Of a stretch of 13,549 nucleotides of DNA, positions 1 to 8,253 are shown one piece after another. Source of the stretch: Pleurotus ostreatus/Saccharomyces cerevisiae fusant. Lineage: Eukaryota; Opisthokonta. The notes under the pieces were generated by a model. It was given only the letters and a program-made list of their open reading frames with translations. It was not told the origin of the DNA and did not search any database. The stretch lies in assembly GCA_024196135.1 (NCBI GenBank), contig JAMQCK010000956.1, positions 1-13,549 on the forward strand, read 5' to 3'. Each line of letters starts with the position of its first letter. Position 1 is the stretch's first letter. Both the position numbers and the translations under genes were made by a program.

Positions 1-387
1 TACAGTGGCGGCCAGATCAATTGCGCGCTTCCTTTTTGGGAAAGAGCGCCGAAGCGGGCGTTAGGTGAGGTCGAAAAATTCCAGCTCTTCCGTAGAACGG
101 TCGAGCGTGGCTGAGAACCCCTATATACGACGTTTCAAGCCAACCGGGCAAGTATTCGGCAAGATATTCGTGGTACAGTACGTTAGGGCACGTAGTGCCA
201 TATGACGCATCTCGACACGTTTCAAGAGGATCACAAAGGATCCCCGGCAAAATTGGTATGCAGGCGGGGGTTTTCAATGGCGCTCTACCGTTCTGTGAGG
301 GTCTCGAGACTCACCGACCTCACCCAACGCCCGCCTCGGCGATCTTTCCGAAAAAGGAAGCGCGCAATTGATCTGGCCGCCACTGTA
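1..387 (+). mobile_element. MITE family A, copy 1 (TA-flanked, long terminal inverted repeats)
   Basis: Bases 1-73 and 315-387 are inverted repeats of about 73 bp with roughly four mismatches. The outermost 20 bases read TACAGTGGCGGCCAGATCAA at the left, mirrored exactly at the right. Both ends finish in TA, so the element is best read as CAGTGG...CCACTG inside a TA target duplication, as in the Tc1/mariner/pogo superfamily. It has no transposase; reading frames inside it are accidental. Related, diverged copies lie at 5528-5883, 5962-6342 and, on the other strand, 10246-10472. The left TA is the first dinucleotide of the window, so the left flank cannot be seen. Superfamily is inferred from the TA and CAGT termini; the inverted repeat is seen directly. 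Confidence 0.85.
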
Positions 388-432
388 GCGAGATAGGACC
401 CCGGAATATACGCACAAAGGCCGTCCAGCGGT

Positions 433-571
433 GCGGATAAATCTTGGGGGTCCCGGCCGGTAGGCCGGTCCAAAAAATGGATAAATTGGGAGCTTGAGGG
501 CGTGGAGGCCGGCCCAAAAACGCGGATATGTAGGGGGTATGCGGTGAAGCCGTCCTGAAAAAACGGATACC
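433..571 (+). repeat. Left subterminal repeat array of hAT-like element 1
   Basis: Four degenerate copies of an approximately 40-45 bp unit begin near 421, 464, 508 and 550. Each contains a GGCCGtcc-like start, an A-rich stretch and a core near GCGGATAAAT (433-442, 477-486, 522-531, 562-571). Subterminal arrays like this are commonly transposase-binding sites in hAT elements; that role is inferred here. Confidence 0.6.
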
Positions 572-893
572 TGAACCCCGGTTCGAACCACCGGCCGCCC
601 TCCAATTGGGACGCACGCCAGACCATTGAGGCATTCTATGAGCAAGGACTGGGGGACGGTGGGAAACCTCATAGCTCCCCACGCTCATTAGCACTTTGTC
701 CCACTGTCAGACTTGATCTTCCGAAGAACAGCGGTGCGCGCGGTAGCTTTTTGCATGGACCTTGAGAGCGCTTACTCTTTGAGCTTGCACTCAACAGCTT
801 CTTTCTATTGCAGGCGCTGTACGCACCGCCTGTGCGGACCCGAGGAGAAAAATGGGATTTTTGCCGATTTTATTGCCATTTTTGGAGGCCGTC

Positions 894-988
894 ACAGGAA
901 AGCGGATAAATCCTGGGGGTCCCAAGAGGCCGTTCCAGAAAACGGATGAATTTGGGGGCCAAAGGCCCAAGAAAAAAACGGATAAATG
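894..988 (+). repeat. Right subterminal repeat array of hAT-like element 1
   Basis: Three copies of the same unit lie close to the right terminus, with cores at 902-911, 941-950 and 978-988. They are in the same orientation as the left array although the terminal repeats are inverted, so the array did not arise simply as an extension of the terminal inverted repeat. Confidence 0.6.
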
Positions 989-1151
989 TGCGCCAAAGCC
1001 GGATTTTCCAGGACGGCCTCCATGCGTATATTCCGGGGTCCTAGCGAGATTCAGACGAGTAACACATGGGTGACACCCAGTCAGGTACCTCACGCACCTC
1101 GCGACTAGCGTGGCGGAAGAAACCCTAGATTTCTGACCAAACTGCATTGTG

Positions 1152-1179
1152 ACCGGTATGTGACTGGTCACATACCGGT
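1152..1179. repeat. Perfect 13-bp hairpin inside hAT-like element 2
   Basis: ACCGGTATGTGAC at 1152-1164 is followed by two bases and then its exact reverse complement at 1167-1179. It sits about 46 bp inside the left terminus and could be a protein-binding palindrome or a foldback; its function is unknown. Confidence 0.85.
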
Positions 1180-1475
1180 ATCATACCTCGAGCTTGGGGA
1201 CCCTCACCCTGAGGTGGTCTTGTACTTATATGTGGCGTTGTATATTGCACGAGCGTCTGACGTCTACTGAGCCTTGGCGGCAGTCGACATTGCGGTCAGG
1301 GTGTGAGCCACAAAACAACAATGCGGCCATTCAGCGCAGTCAGTGGACCAATCTGTACTCGTCCGTACAGTACTTACCAAACTCCTCAAGAATCTCAAAG
1401 CAGCTCCTCTGCAAGCCCTCGACCGCTGCGAGAGCGCCGGAAGCTCGGCAGCGCAAGCCCGAAACAGCCAATTGC

Positions 1476-1505
1476 ATGTCATTTTGTATGTCATTTTGTA
1501 TGTCA
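1476..1505 (+). repeat. 12-bp tandem repeat, 2.5 copies
   Basis: ATGTCATTTTGT occurs at 1476-1487 and 1488-1499, followed by a partial ATGTCA at 1500-1505. This is a small minisatellite inside hAT-like element 2, with no visible role. Confidence 0.8.
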
Positions 1506-1976
1506 AGTATCTCTAGTGCACCAGAATTGCATACACACTGCATAGAGGTGCTCTCTGGGATTGGATTGAAGGCAGGCAATGTCGCGCCGTGCAGGTCAGG
1601 TCGCGCATGAGGGAGTGGCCTCGGCCAGCGCACGTGAGCGTAACGGCGCCACATGTGACATTGGCGTATGTAACGGATCACAAACCGGTCAGAAACCTAC
1701 CCCCCAGACCCTCGCCAGGTAAGCAACCGGTCCCAAAGGTCCCGGGAGGTTTCTTCCGCCACGCTACTCGCGACCCACGTTTCGTCACACCAGCTCTCGC
1801 CGCATGATACTCACGTCACGCAAAATCGTAACGAAAGCGTGACTTTTCACGCGTTTTTGTGCGTGAGGAGAGCACACCCTTGAATTTTGTCCAGGATCTA
1901 CACTGATAACTCACTTGCCTCGTTGTTCTCGCGCAAACTGTCCCTAGCGTTGCCGTGGGTCGAGTCGACTCTTCTG

Positions 1977-2043
1977 CCGAGTCGATTCGAGTGCCGACTT
2001 CTTGCCTTGTAAGGAAGAAGAGTCCGAACTCGACTCGACTCGG
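1977..2043. repeat. Near-perfect foldback, arms of about 32 bp
   Basis: The arms 1977-2008 and 2011-2043 are reverse complements apart from a few mismatches and a small insertion, leaving a 2-base GT loop. The outer part is built of CCGAGTCGA-type repeats that continue the subterminal GAGTC theme of hAT element 3. Confidence 0.75.
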
Positions 2044-2772
2044 ATCAGAAACGCGTCAGACTCAGTCTGATGCTTGATCCTTCTGTGTTGCCGCCATGTC
2101 ACTGTAGGAGTCAGGCCTCGAAGCCTCTCTGAAGTACGATGAGCTTGACTTTGCTAGCATGTTTATATACCGCTGCCGCCTGCACCCCTGCCCAACCCCT
2201 GCCTGCCTCTGCTCGATAGCTGAAGTCACTGGTCTACCCTCGCGCTTCCGAGTCGTCCCCACCGCCAATGTCGAGTTCGCACCTGCTCGTTGCGCATAGG
2301 GCGCGTCTTATTCAGTATGAGAGGCGTTCCCCGGACCATGTAGCCACCTACAGCCGTTTGCAGAATAGAATGCAGTCTCGTGCCGCGAGATTTTGAGCAC
2401 GCGACCGCTGTAGGCCAATCAGACGTGCCCCTCAAGGGCCATCAACGCTCTGGGCGTTCTCGTATGGGTCCCTGGCGACGCCCTGCGACCCACGCTGTAT
2501 CATCAATAGCGCTCCCGGATATCGAGATGTCCAGCTATAAAGCCCGTCCAGTCCATATGCGAGCCAGAGTTCTTCTGCAGTTGCACGTGCAATTTATGGG
2601 TACCGCCTGCTAGACCCTCAGAGGTGAATCGAATGGAGTTCCTGAATACACCAGACTGACTACCATGCATGTACCTTACAGCTATACTTTTGGAGCATGA
2701 AGAGAGGCGTATCTCTGCGACGAGCGGCGCTGTGGTTGTGGGGATACATGCGTGCTGACTTCTCCACAAGGG

Positions 2773-2796
2773 CGACTCGACTCGACTCGACTCGAC
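2773..2796 (+). repeat. (CGACT)n microsatellite, 4.8 units
   Basis: Tandem CGACT units form part of the right subterminal GAGTC cluster of hAT element 3. Confidence 0.85.
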
Positions 2797-2900
2797 CACG
2801 AGGCTTAATTTGAGTGAATTCAAGTCGCATTTCGTGGCCGACTTGAGTCGGACTCAAACTCGACTCACGGCAACACTAACTGTCCCCTTCGACAGTAGTA

Positions 2901-3155
2901 GAGTGTATTTGCCGCCCCGCAAGAAAAAATATTCCCACGACCCCATCCTTCCGCCTCCGTGCATTACCTTCGCCTTCGAGTGCCCTCGAGAGAAATCAGG
3001 CAAATATTTGACGTAGAATTGAACGCATATGCCAAGTTTCGCAGTGGAATTCGGAGGGGAAGGCAGAGGGCTGGGCGAGGAAGGTCGACTGAATACGATA
3101 GGTGCCCGCTAGCAAAACGGGAAAAGGGCCTAAAAACCCCGTTGCAAATACAGTC
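2901..3155 (+). mobile_element. MITE family B, copy 1
   Basis: This is a 255-bp repeat also present at 5281-5534 and, reversed, at 10526-10779. Its ends are short inverted repeats: GAGTGTATTTGC at the left, and GACTGTATTTGC when the right end is reversed. This copy is flanked by TA on both sides (2899-2900 and 3156-3157), suggesting a TA target duplication. The left subterminal CCCGCTAGCAAAA seen in copy 2 is altered here, so this is the most diverged of the three. It starts only 14 bp after the target duplication of hAT element 3 and lies 433 bp upstream of the start of gene 1. It has no coding capacity; frames running through it are open by chance. Confidence 0.85.
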
Positions 3156-3476
3156 TAGTGACTAAAGGATTTGACAGCTTCCAATACAGCCACCGCTGGC
3201 TATCGCAAGCTTCTTCCCCGCCACCGTCGCGTGTTTGCCCATCACGCAGAGTTGCCTTTTCCGTCAACTCTGAGTCTGCGGCGGCGCTCAAGTCTGCGCC
3301 GCGTCAAAGCTATCCCACTTCTGCCAGCATCCTGCACAGCCCTACAACACTGTGTTGAGCCCCAGAACCTTATTGAGGCCCATTTGTGGTAGCTTCAACC
3401 CGTCGGCAACACCAGAGGGGCTGAGCTGTGCCGCGCCGCTGACCGAGAACAGCACGCGACCACCCTATTTCCCGCG

Positions 3477-3483
3477 ATATAAG
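3477..3483 (+). promoter_or_regulatory. TATA-like box of gene 1
   Basis: ATATAAG sits about 105 bp upstream of the proposed ATG at 3588, followed by a pyrimidine-rich stretch (about 3509-3550) such as often surrounds fungal transcription starts. The region 3156-3587 otherwise shows no gene. The assignment rests on position and sequence only. Confidence 0.45.
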
Positions 3484-3587
3484 ACCGAAAACGTCTCGCT
3501 TCCGCAGCCCTGTGTCTCTTTCACTCTCGGCCCCCTCCATCTCGTGCTACTACCAGATTTTCGCCCACACAACAGTTCAGCTGGGTC

Positions 3588-5056
3588 ATGGCACCATCTC
3601 TGAAAGCGGTGAAACTCAACAAGGCCTGGTGTACGCCATTCGGCGCTTGACACGATTTCACACACTGATCCCAGCTGTGAACAGACAGGCTAGACGATAA
3701 TGCCGCACCTCTACAGAACGGACGCTTGTGAGTGCTGAGGGAAGGACATGGGACTTGGCTCATGTCCGTTCGCAGCGTCTGTCTCATCGATCAGGACGCG
3801 GAACCCTTGAGCCTCATCGACGACGACGAGGACAACGACGACTCCCAAAGCGAGCCAGACGGGAACGAGAGCGAGACTGAGAGCGAGAGCGATGCGTCGT
3901 CGTCGATGCAGAGCATCATAGAGTGCGACGTGGCCCAGTCCTACAGCATGATCGTCTCTCCTGCGCTTTACGCCAGCAAGAGCTCGAAGTTCGGCCCCAA
4001 CGAGGTGTGTCAAGCCGACGGCGCGGAGGTGATGATCTATCATCGCTGTCCAGCAAGTGTCAACGGAGAGCGCATGGAGAGGTCGGGCAGCTCTGACAAC
4101 TGCGTCGCGCTGATGCTGACTATGTGCTTGTAGTTTCATTCGCTACCCGGAGCTTGTGGCCGTGAGCAAGACGGTGCTCGTGCCGGCGGAAAGGATGCGA
4201 TGTGAGAGATATCCGCGACTATAATTGATAGTATTTCTGACTTCTTACAGGCGAGCTCGTCCGCATCGTAGACATGTCTGAGAACGGGGAGCTCGTCGTG
4301 AAGGCACACGGCAATGGTCTGACCCCCTGCATGCCGCCGATGGACCTCAACGACTTGTACTGTCGATTCCGGATTCCTACCAAGTCAGATGACACGGTGA
4401 GCTCAATCTATGCTTGGTGACCACTCTTTTTGATAACCACCACCCTGCAGCCCCAGCGAGAGGTGATGTGCTCCGCCGATGCCTGCACAATGGAGAACCT
4501 GTGGATGTCTGCCAAACGTGGGCAGCTTCGTTGGTGCTGCGTATGTTGCAAGTGGCAGCACGTGCGCTGCTTGCTTCTAAACGGTGGCCCAACCACGGTG
4601 GCGGAACATACAGAGGACCTGGACAAGTGGAAGCAGGGATACCTCAAATTCCTACTAAGTCCCGACCGCCCGATGGACCCTCCGAAGAAGGTCGAACTCG
4701 CGCTCGGCAAAAGCACGGAGGTGGACGAGGACGTTGACGATAGGCTTGGCGCAGTCCCGTGGCTCGAGACCACATGGGACGAGCTGGCATGCCTTCCTAT
4801 TCGCCGAAAGACCAGATCCGGTTTCGCGCCGCAGACCATTGAAGTTGTCATCACGCACGCTCTCAAGATGGTACGGGACGGGCAGGGAGCCTTAGAGGTG
4901 CCAGATCCCTCGCTGTGGCTGACAAAGCCATCTGTTGGTGGTCGGTACGCTGGCGTGAGAGCCGCAAAGTATATCATCCGGAAGGAGCTCGCGAAGCTGC
5001 GAAGCGAAGGAATCCGTCGCTTCGTCTGCATTTGCTGTCATGCACAACTTGTGTAA
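3588..5056 (+). CDS. Six-exon gene, acidic protein with PHD-like zinc cluster (possible BAH-PHD type)
   Basis: Proposed exons are 3588-3628, 3689-3727, 3776-4081, 4134-4201, 4251-4396 and 4451-5056, giving 401 residues with phases that join exactly. Introns are 48-60 nt; 3728 (GTGAGT), 4202 and 4397 (GTGAGC) have good donors, while the donor at 4082 (GTCGGG) is weak. Residues 42-73 are an Asp/Glu/Ser-rich tract. Residues about 129-195 could be a BAH-like fold (RCELVRIVDMSENGELVVKA), an inference. Residues 207-240 have Cys207-x4-Cys212, then Cys229-x2-Cys232-x4-His237-x2-Cys240, the core of a PHD finger. A last pair, Cys393 and Cys396, lies far away at the C-terminus, so the C4HC3 set would be split by about 150 residues. 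A chromatin-reader role is only suggested. The end is uncertain: GT at 5051 with a CTGAT branch and AG at 5090 would instead give a short final exon ending at 5108. Confidence 0.65.
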
Positions 5057-5280
5057 ATCAACTTTCTCATGCTGATGGACACTACTGTAGGGAAGATATG
5101 TGTATTAGGTCATATTCACTCAATATTCATGTACATTTGCTCTACGGTCGGCGGGAAGGACCAGGTTCAATTTCGGATTTTGCGTTCGTGATCGTGATTC
5201 CCAAGGTCGGCGGTTCGAATCGGGGTCAAGAGTACAGTATATACTTTTTCCTGGCCTGTATGCGTAATTTGAGGGCTACA

Positions 5281-5534
5281 GAGTGTATTTGCCGCCCCGC
5301 TAGCAAAATATTCCCACGACCCCATCCTTCCGCCTCCGTGCATTACCTTCGTCTTCGAGTGCCCTCGAGAAAGATCAGGCAACCATCTGACGTAGAATTG
5401 AACGCATATGCCGAGTTTCGCAGTGAAATTCGGAGGGGAAGGCAGAGGGCTGGGCGAGGAAGGTTGACCGAATACGGTAGGTGCCCGCTAGCAAAACGGG
5501 AAAAGGGCCTAAAAACCCCGTTGCAAATACAGTC
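5281..5534 (+). mobile_element. MITE family B, copy 2
   Basis: This copy is close to identical to copy 3 (10526-10779) and somewhat less like copy 1. The left end is GAGTGTATTTGC and the right end GCAAATACAGTC. CCGCTAGCAAAA is found near both ends in the same orientation (about 5298 and 5489), in addition to the short terminal inverted repeats. Flanks are CA at the left and TA at the right, so no clean TA duplication survives. The right end overlaps the first bases of the MITE A copy at 5528 by seven nucleotides. It lies about 225 bp downstream of the gene 1 stop codon. The 5057-5280 interval between them shows nothing else assignable. Confidence 0.85.
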
Positions 5535-5883
5535 TAATGGCGCAGTTCCTTTTTCTTACAGATCGCCGAGGCGGGCGTTCGACGAGCTCGAAAAATTCCA
5601 CTTCCTTCACACTGCGAAAACCCCCAATCTACAAGTTTTCGTGAGGAAACAGCGAAGATCACGCGAGATACGCGAGGTACAATAAGTCAGGGCACGTAGG
5701 GCCCTTTGGCACGTTTGTTGACGAGCAGAACAATGGGGTGACAAACCGGGTATGTAGATGGGGGTTTTCCAGTGGCGCTCCATCGTTCTGTGAGGTCGTC
5801 GAGGCCCCAGGACCCTGCATAGCACCCGCCTCGGCGATCTTTCTCCAAAAAGGAACCGCGCTATTGATCTGAGCGCAGCTGTA
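5528..5883 (+). mobile_element. MITE family A, copy at 5528 (adjoins MITE B)
   Basis: The left end begins TACAGTCTAATGGCGC and continues as the family A terminal repeat (GATCGCCGAGGCGGGCGTTC at 5562). The right end has the reversed terminal repeat and finishes CAGCTGTA at 5883. Internal matches to copy 1 include the region around 5695 (agggcacgtaggg) and the gggggttttcc...gcgctcc segment before the right terminal repeat. The outermost bases differ from copy 1 at both ends, so this is a degraded or subfamily copy. It has no coding content. Confidence 0.75.
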
Positions 5884-5961
5884 TTAGTGAGTTTTGTACC
5901 GATCGCCCATAGAGAACAATGGGATCGGCGTGCAAGATTCGTCGATATATATCGGTGCAAA

Positions 5962-6342
5962 TACGGTCTAATTGCGCACTTCCTTTTTGGAAACGATCGC
6001 CGAGGCGAGCGTTCGGCGAGGTAATGAAAGTCCAACTGTTTTGTAGAACGGTAGAGTGGGGGTATATGCCCCCACATGCGAAGTTTCAAGCGAAACAAGC
6101 ATGTGTTCTACGAGATATGCATGGTACAGTACGGTAGGGCACACAGTGCCATATGACGCATCCCGGCACGTGTCGTGAGGATCGAGAGTGCACCCTCGCA
6201 AAGTTAGTTGGTATACGGATGGGAGGCTTCAATGGCGCTCCACCGCTCTGTGAGGGTCTCGGGACTCATCGACCACATTAACGCCTGCGTCGGCGATCTT
6301 TCAGTAAAAGGGCAACGCGCAATTGATCCGGCCGCCACTGTA
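5962..6342 (+). mobile_element. MITE family A, copy at 5962
   Basis: It runs from TACGGTCTAATTGCGC at the left to CCGGCCGCCACTGTA at the right, in the same orientation as copy 1. Similarity to copy 1 is visible along the whole length, for example ggtacagtacggtagggcac (about 6121) and catatgacgcatc (about 6151). The right terminus is nearly that of copy 1, but the left terminus has the CTAAT variant and is preceded by TGCAAA, as at 5528. It lies about 565 bp upstream of the F-box-like gene. It has no transposase. Confidence 0.8.
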
Positions 6343-6906
6343 TACTCCAGCGCCAGGAATACCTCTCGAATGCCCCTGATCATGAGGGATATGCATCTGC
6401 CTCCCCCGCTTCAATCTGGGCTTTGGATGGTGCCCATTCGATGCGGGTGCTGGGGCTTGCTGATTCGACGAAAGCCGATAACTCGCGCGCGTGCTGTCCA
6501 TCTTCTGTGCGCGCTATTTGACACGCTAGAGGGTATATGCTGGCTTTCCAAGTGTGCCACAAAGTATATATGTGCCATTCACAGGCTCAGAGAGCCATCC
6601 GAGGCCTTCTGAACAGTCCCCCGAGGAGTTTGGCGACACCGTCAAATACCCCTTGTGAAAACCGTAACCGTGAACACCGCATATACGGCGGTGGCGGTTG
6701 GCGACGCTGCGGATACGATTCTCGATTTGGCCATACACGGGTTCTCCCGTGCCGCACCTTACCGACATGCTGACAGCACGTGAGCTGATGTTGGGTGAGT
6801 CTTTTTTCAAAAATTACTTAAACTCTGGACCGTGGGTGAGTCGTTCACACCGTTTCACTCCTTCATCCTCGAGCCATCCCATCCCCTCAGCAACGCCGGC
6901 GCTTCG
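6343..6906 (+). other. Upstream region of the F-box-like gene, possible 5' UTR intron
   Basis: No gene is supported here. TATA-like strings occur at about 6563 (gtatatatg) and 6675 (catatacgg), but neither is well placed. A good intron-like interval runs 6836-6890: GTGAGT donor, 55 nt, CCCCTCAG acceptor, ending 16 bp before the ATG at 6907. Joining it to the short frame that opens at ATG 6788 does not keep the coding frame, so it would be a 5' UTR intron if real. Confidence 0.4.
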
Positions 6907-8253
6907 ATGCAGGTTCCACAGGAGCTGAAAGACGCTATCGTCGACTACATTTATGAGTCGGGCGACACATCTTCCCTATTGCGCATCTCGAGAGCGAGTC
7001 GCACCTTCTCGGGTCGCGCCCAAAATCTTCTTTTCTGCAAAGTCGCCATCGCGGACCCCATGAGTGCCACCCTCTTCTACGAGTCTCTCGCAATGAAACC
7101 AAGCCTCCGCGATAGCGTCAAAGCGCTGCACATAACGCACTCTGGACACGGGTATGCTTGGATCCCCCTTGATCGATCTGTTCCAAGCATACTGCGTTCT
7201 TTGCCATCCCTCGAGGAATTTCACTTCCATCCCTCAAGCCTACCCATGCCGATCGCTACATCACGCCTTTCTGACGGGATACTGCACATTCTATCCCTGC
7301 AAACGCTCCGCCGTGTGAGCATTGCACGTATCGACTACTTTCCTCTGTCTGCGTTGCACCGCGCCGCACACCTGTGCGACCTCCAGCTCGCGCATGTGAC
7401 ATTCGATCTGGACAGGCCACATGACGAGGCACACACGATCGGCTCGCTCACATCCCTCACCCTCGTTCTCACTTATACCGCCTTGGCTCAGATGGAGGCG
7501 CATCTGACACCTCCGTCAGGAGTAGGCTGGAGTCGGTCTCTGAAATGTCTACGAATCACCATCATCGACACGGGCGATGAACCAGGGGAGATGCAGATGA
7601 TGTTCGCGTGTCTCGCGCGCGTATTGACCCAGTGCGCCTCTTCCGTCGTGAGCCTCGAACTGGGAGGACAGTTATGCCCCTCTGATGGGGCCGCTGGTGA
7701 GTCATCCCTGTGCGAGCTCATGATATCGTCTCGCTCATTTTGTATGTTTACAAAGCGCAAGCCCTTCGTACCGCGTTCGCCAGTTTGACGCTGCCAGCTG
7801 TCAAGCTTCTCGCGTTCCGTGATATCGAGATAAAGCAGCGGACCATCAGCACGCATATGTCGCGATGGCTTCCAGCTGTTCTCTCAGCCTCGCCCGGAGT
7901 GATGCACATCGCGGTCATGCTTCGCGTGGCAGCAGCCTCGATCGGTGGCAAAAAATCTCAGGTCACCGCATACGCCTCGGCATTGGTCGCGGAGATCCTA
8001 AAGGGCAACGCTAGTCTGGCCTTGGAGTCACTTCGCTTCCAGATCCTTCGTCCTCGCCACCGTGCCAGAGCGGACGCCGAGGCAATCCGGCGCATTGAAT
8101 ACGGTCTGCAGCAAAAATTCTCGAGCCATCAGGGAACCGTATCAGCGGTTCTCGTTCACGGTAAGCACGTGTCCATTGCAACTTGCCTCGGCCATCAAGT
8201 AATTGATACTTTCAGATGACTGGCTGATTCCACCACCCATTCTCGATGTCTGA
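6907..8253 (+). CDS. F-box-like protein, probable ubiquitin-ligase adaptor
   Basis: Exons 6907-7696, 7756-8160 and 8216-8253 join in frame to give 410 residues. Introns are 7697-7755 (GTGAGT...AAAG, 59 nt) and 8161-8215 (GTAAGC...TTCAG, 55 nt). ATG 6907 is chosen because the product opens MQVPQELKDAIVDYIYES, the usual position and pattern of an F-box helix (P-x-E-L-x-x-x-I-x-x-Y), followed by LLRISRASRTF and a basic RAQNLLF stretch. The rest is rich in regularly spaced leucines with LxxLxxLxL segments, like the LRR-type or unstructured tails of mushroom F-box-like proteins. The product ends DDWLIPPPILDV. Known F-box proteins bind Skp1 and bring substrates to an SCF ligase; that function, and any substrate, is inferred from resemblance only. 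No partner gene is nearby. Confidence 0.8.

Larger units (their letters stand above)
395..1042. mobile_element. Non-autonomous hAT-like element 1 with subterminal GCGGATAAAT repeats
   Basis: Terminal inverted repeats of 32 bp (395-426 and 1011-1042) match at 29 positions, the first 20 perfectly (AGGACCCCGGAATATACGCA). The flanks carry the same 8 bases, AGCGAGAT (387-394 and 1043-1050), a target duplication of the hAT length. The left duplication starts on the final A of MITE A copy 1, so this element landed at that MITE's edge. A degenerate 10-mer near GCGGATAAAT recurs about every 37-45 bp at 433, 477, 522 and 562, then at 902, 941 and 978. No transposase frame is present at 648 bp. The terminal bases do not fit the usual hAT start well and the duplication edges are slightly ambiguous, so the superfamily is an inference. 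Confidence 0.75.
1106..1766. mobile_element. Non-autonomous hAT-like element 2 with perfect 19-bp TIR
   Basis: The left end TAGCGTGGCGGAAGAAACC (1106-1124) is repeated in perfect inverted form at 1748-1766. The 8 bases outside are identical, CTCGCGAC at 1098-1105 and 1767-1774, giving a clean hAT-size target duplication. Further inside, a weaker mirrored stretch around ttTCTGACC (near 1131-1139 and 1686-1694) suggests the inverted repeat once extended further. The 661-bp interior has no recognisable transposase. It holds a 13-bp perfect hairpin (1152-1179) and a short 12-bp tandem repeat (1476-1505). Reading frames of up to 138 codons in it are not supported as genes. Confidence 0.85.
1945..2878. 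mobile_element. Non-autonomous hAT element 3, GAGTC-rich ends
   Basis: The left end TAGCGTTGCCGTGGGTCGAG (from 1945) matches the inverted right end TAGTGTTGCCGTGAGTCGAG (ending 2878) with two mismatches. Identical 8-bp flanks ACTGTCCC lie at 1937-1944 and 2879-2886. A TAGNGTTGCC start plus an 8-bp duplication is typical of hAT elements, so this is the best-supported of the three. The subterminal regions on both sides are packed with GAGTC/GACTC pentamers, including a long foldback at 1977-2043 and a (CGACT)n run at 2773-2796. The 934-bp interior encodes no recognisable transposase. A TATA-like gctataaag near 2533 has no gene downstream that I can support. Confidence 0.9.

Noticed and set aside
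580..589. B-box-like GGTTCGAACC
   Set aside because: It is a self-complementary 10-mer inside hAT-like element 1, and neither strand folds into a tRNA arm.
421..988. Regularly spaced repeats that could suggest a CRISPR-like array
   Set aside because: Units are degenerate and direct, lie next to transposon termini, and the context is eukaryotic with spliced genes.
1194..1610. 138-codon + strand frame
   Set aside because: It lies wholly inside hAT-like element 2, includes the 12-bp tandem repeat and resembles no transposase domain.
3711..4139. 142-codon frame on the - strand
   Set aside because: It is the shadow of the acidic Asp/Ser-rich exon of gene 1; the Val/Leu/Arg-rich product is what such DNA gives when read backwards.
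4408..5031. 207-codon frame on the - strand under gene 1
   Set aside because: It is antisense to the last exon of a spliced gene with a zinc-binding pattern, and its product shows no recognisable features.
5135..5225. tRNA-like signals: B-box match GGTTCGAATC at 5212-5221 with a weak A-box-like string upstream
   Set aside because: The flanking bases cannot form a T-stem and no acceptor stem is visible. At most this is a tRNA-derived relic.
4915..5685. 256-codon + strand frame
   Set aside because: It runs out of frame through the end of gene 1 and then through two MITEs; it is open by chance.
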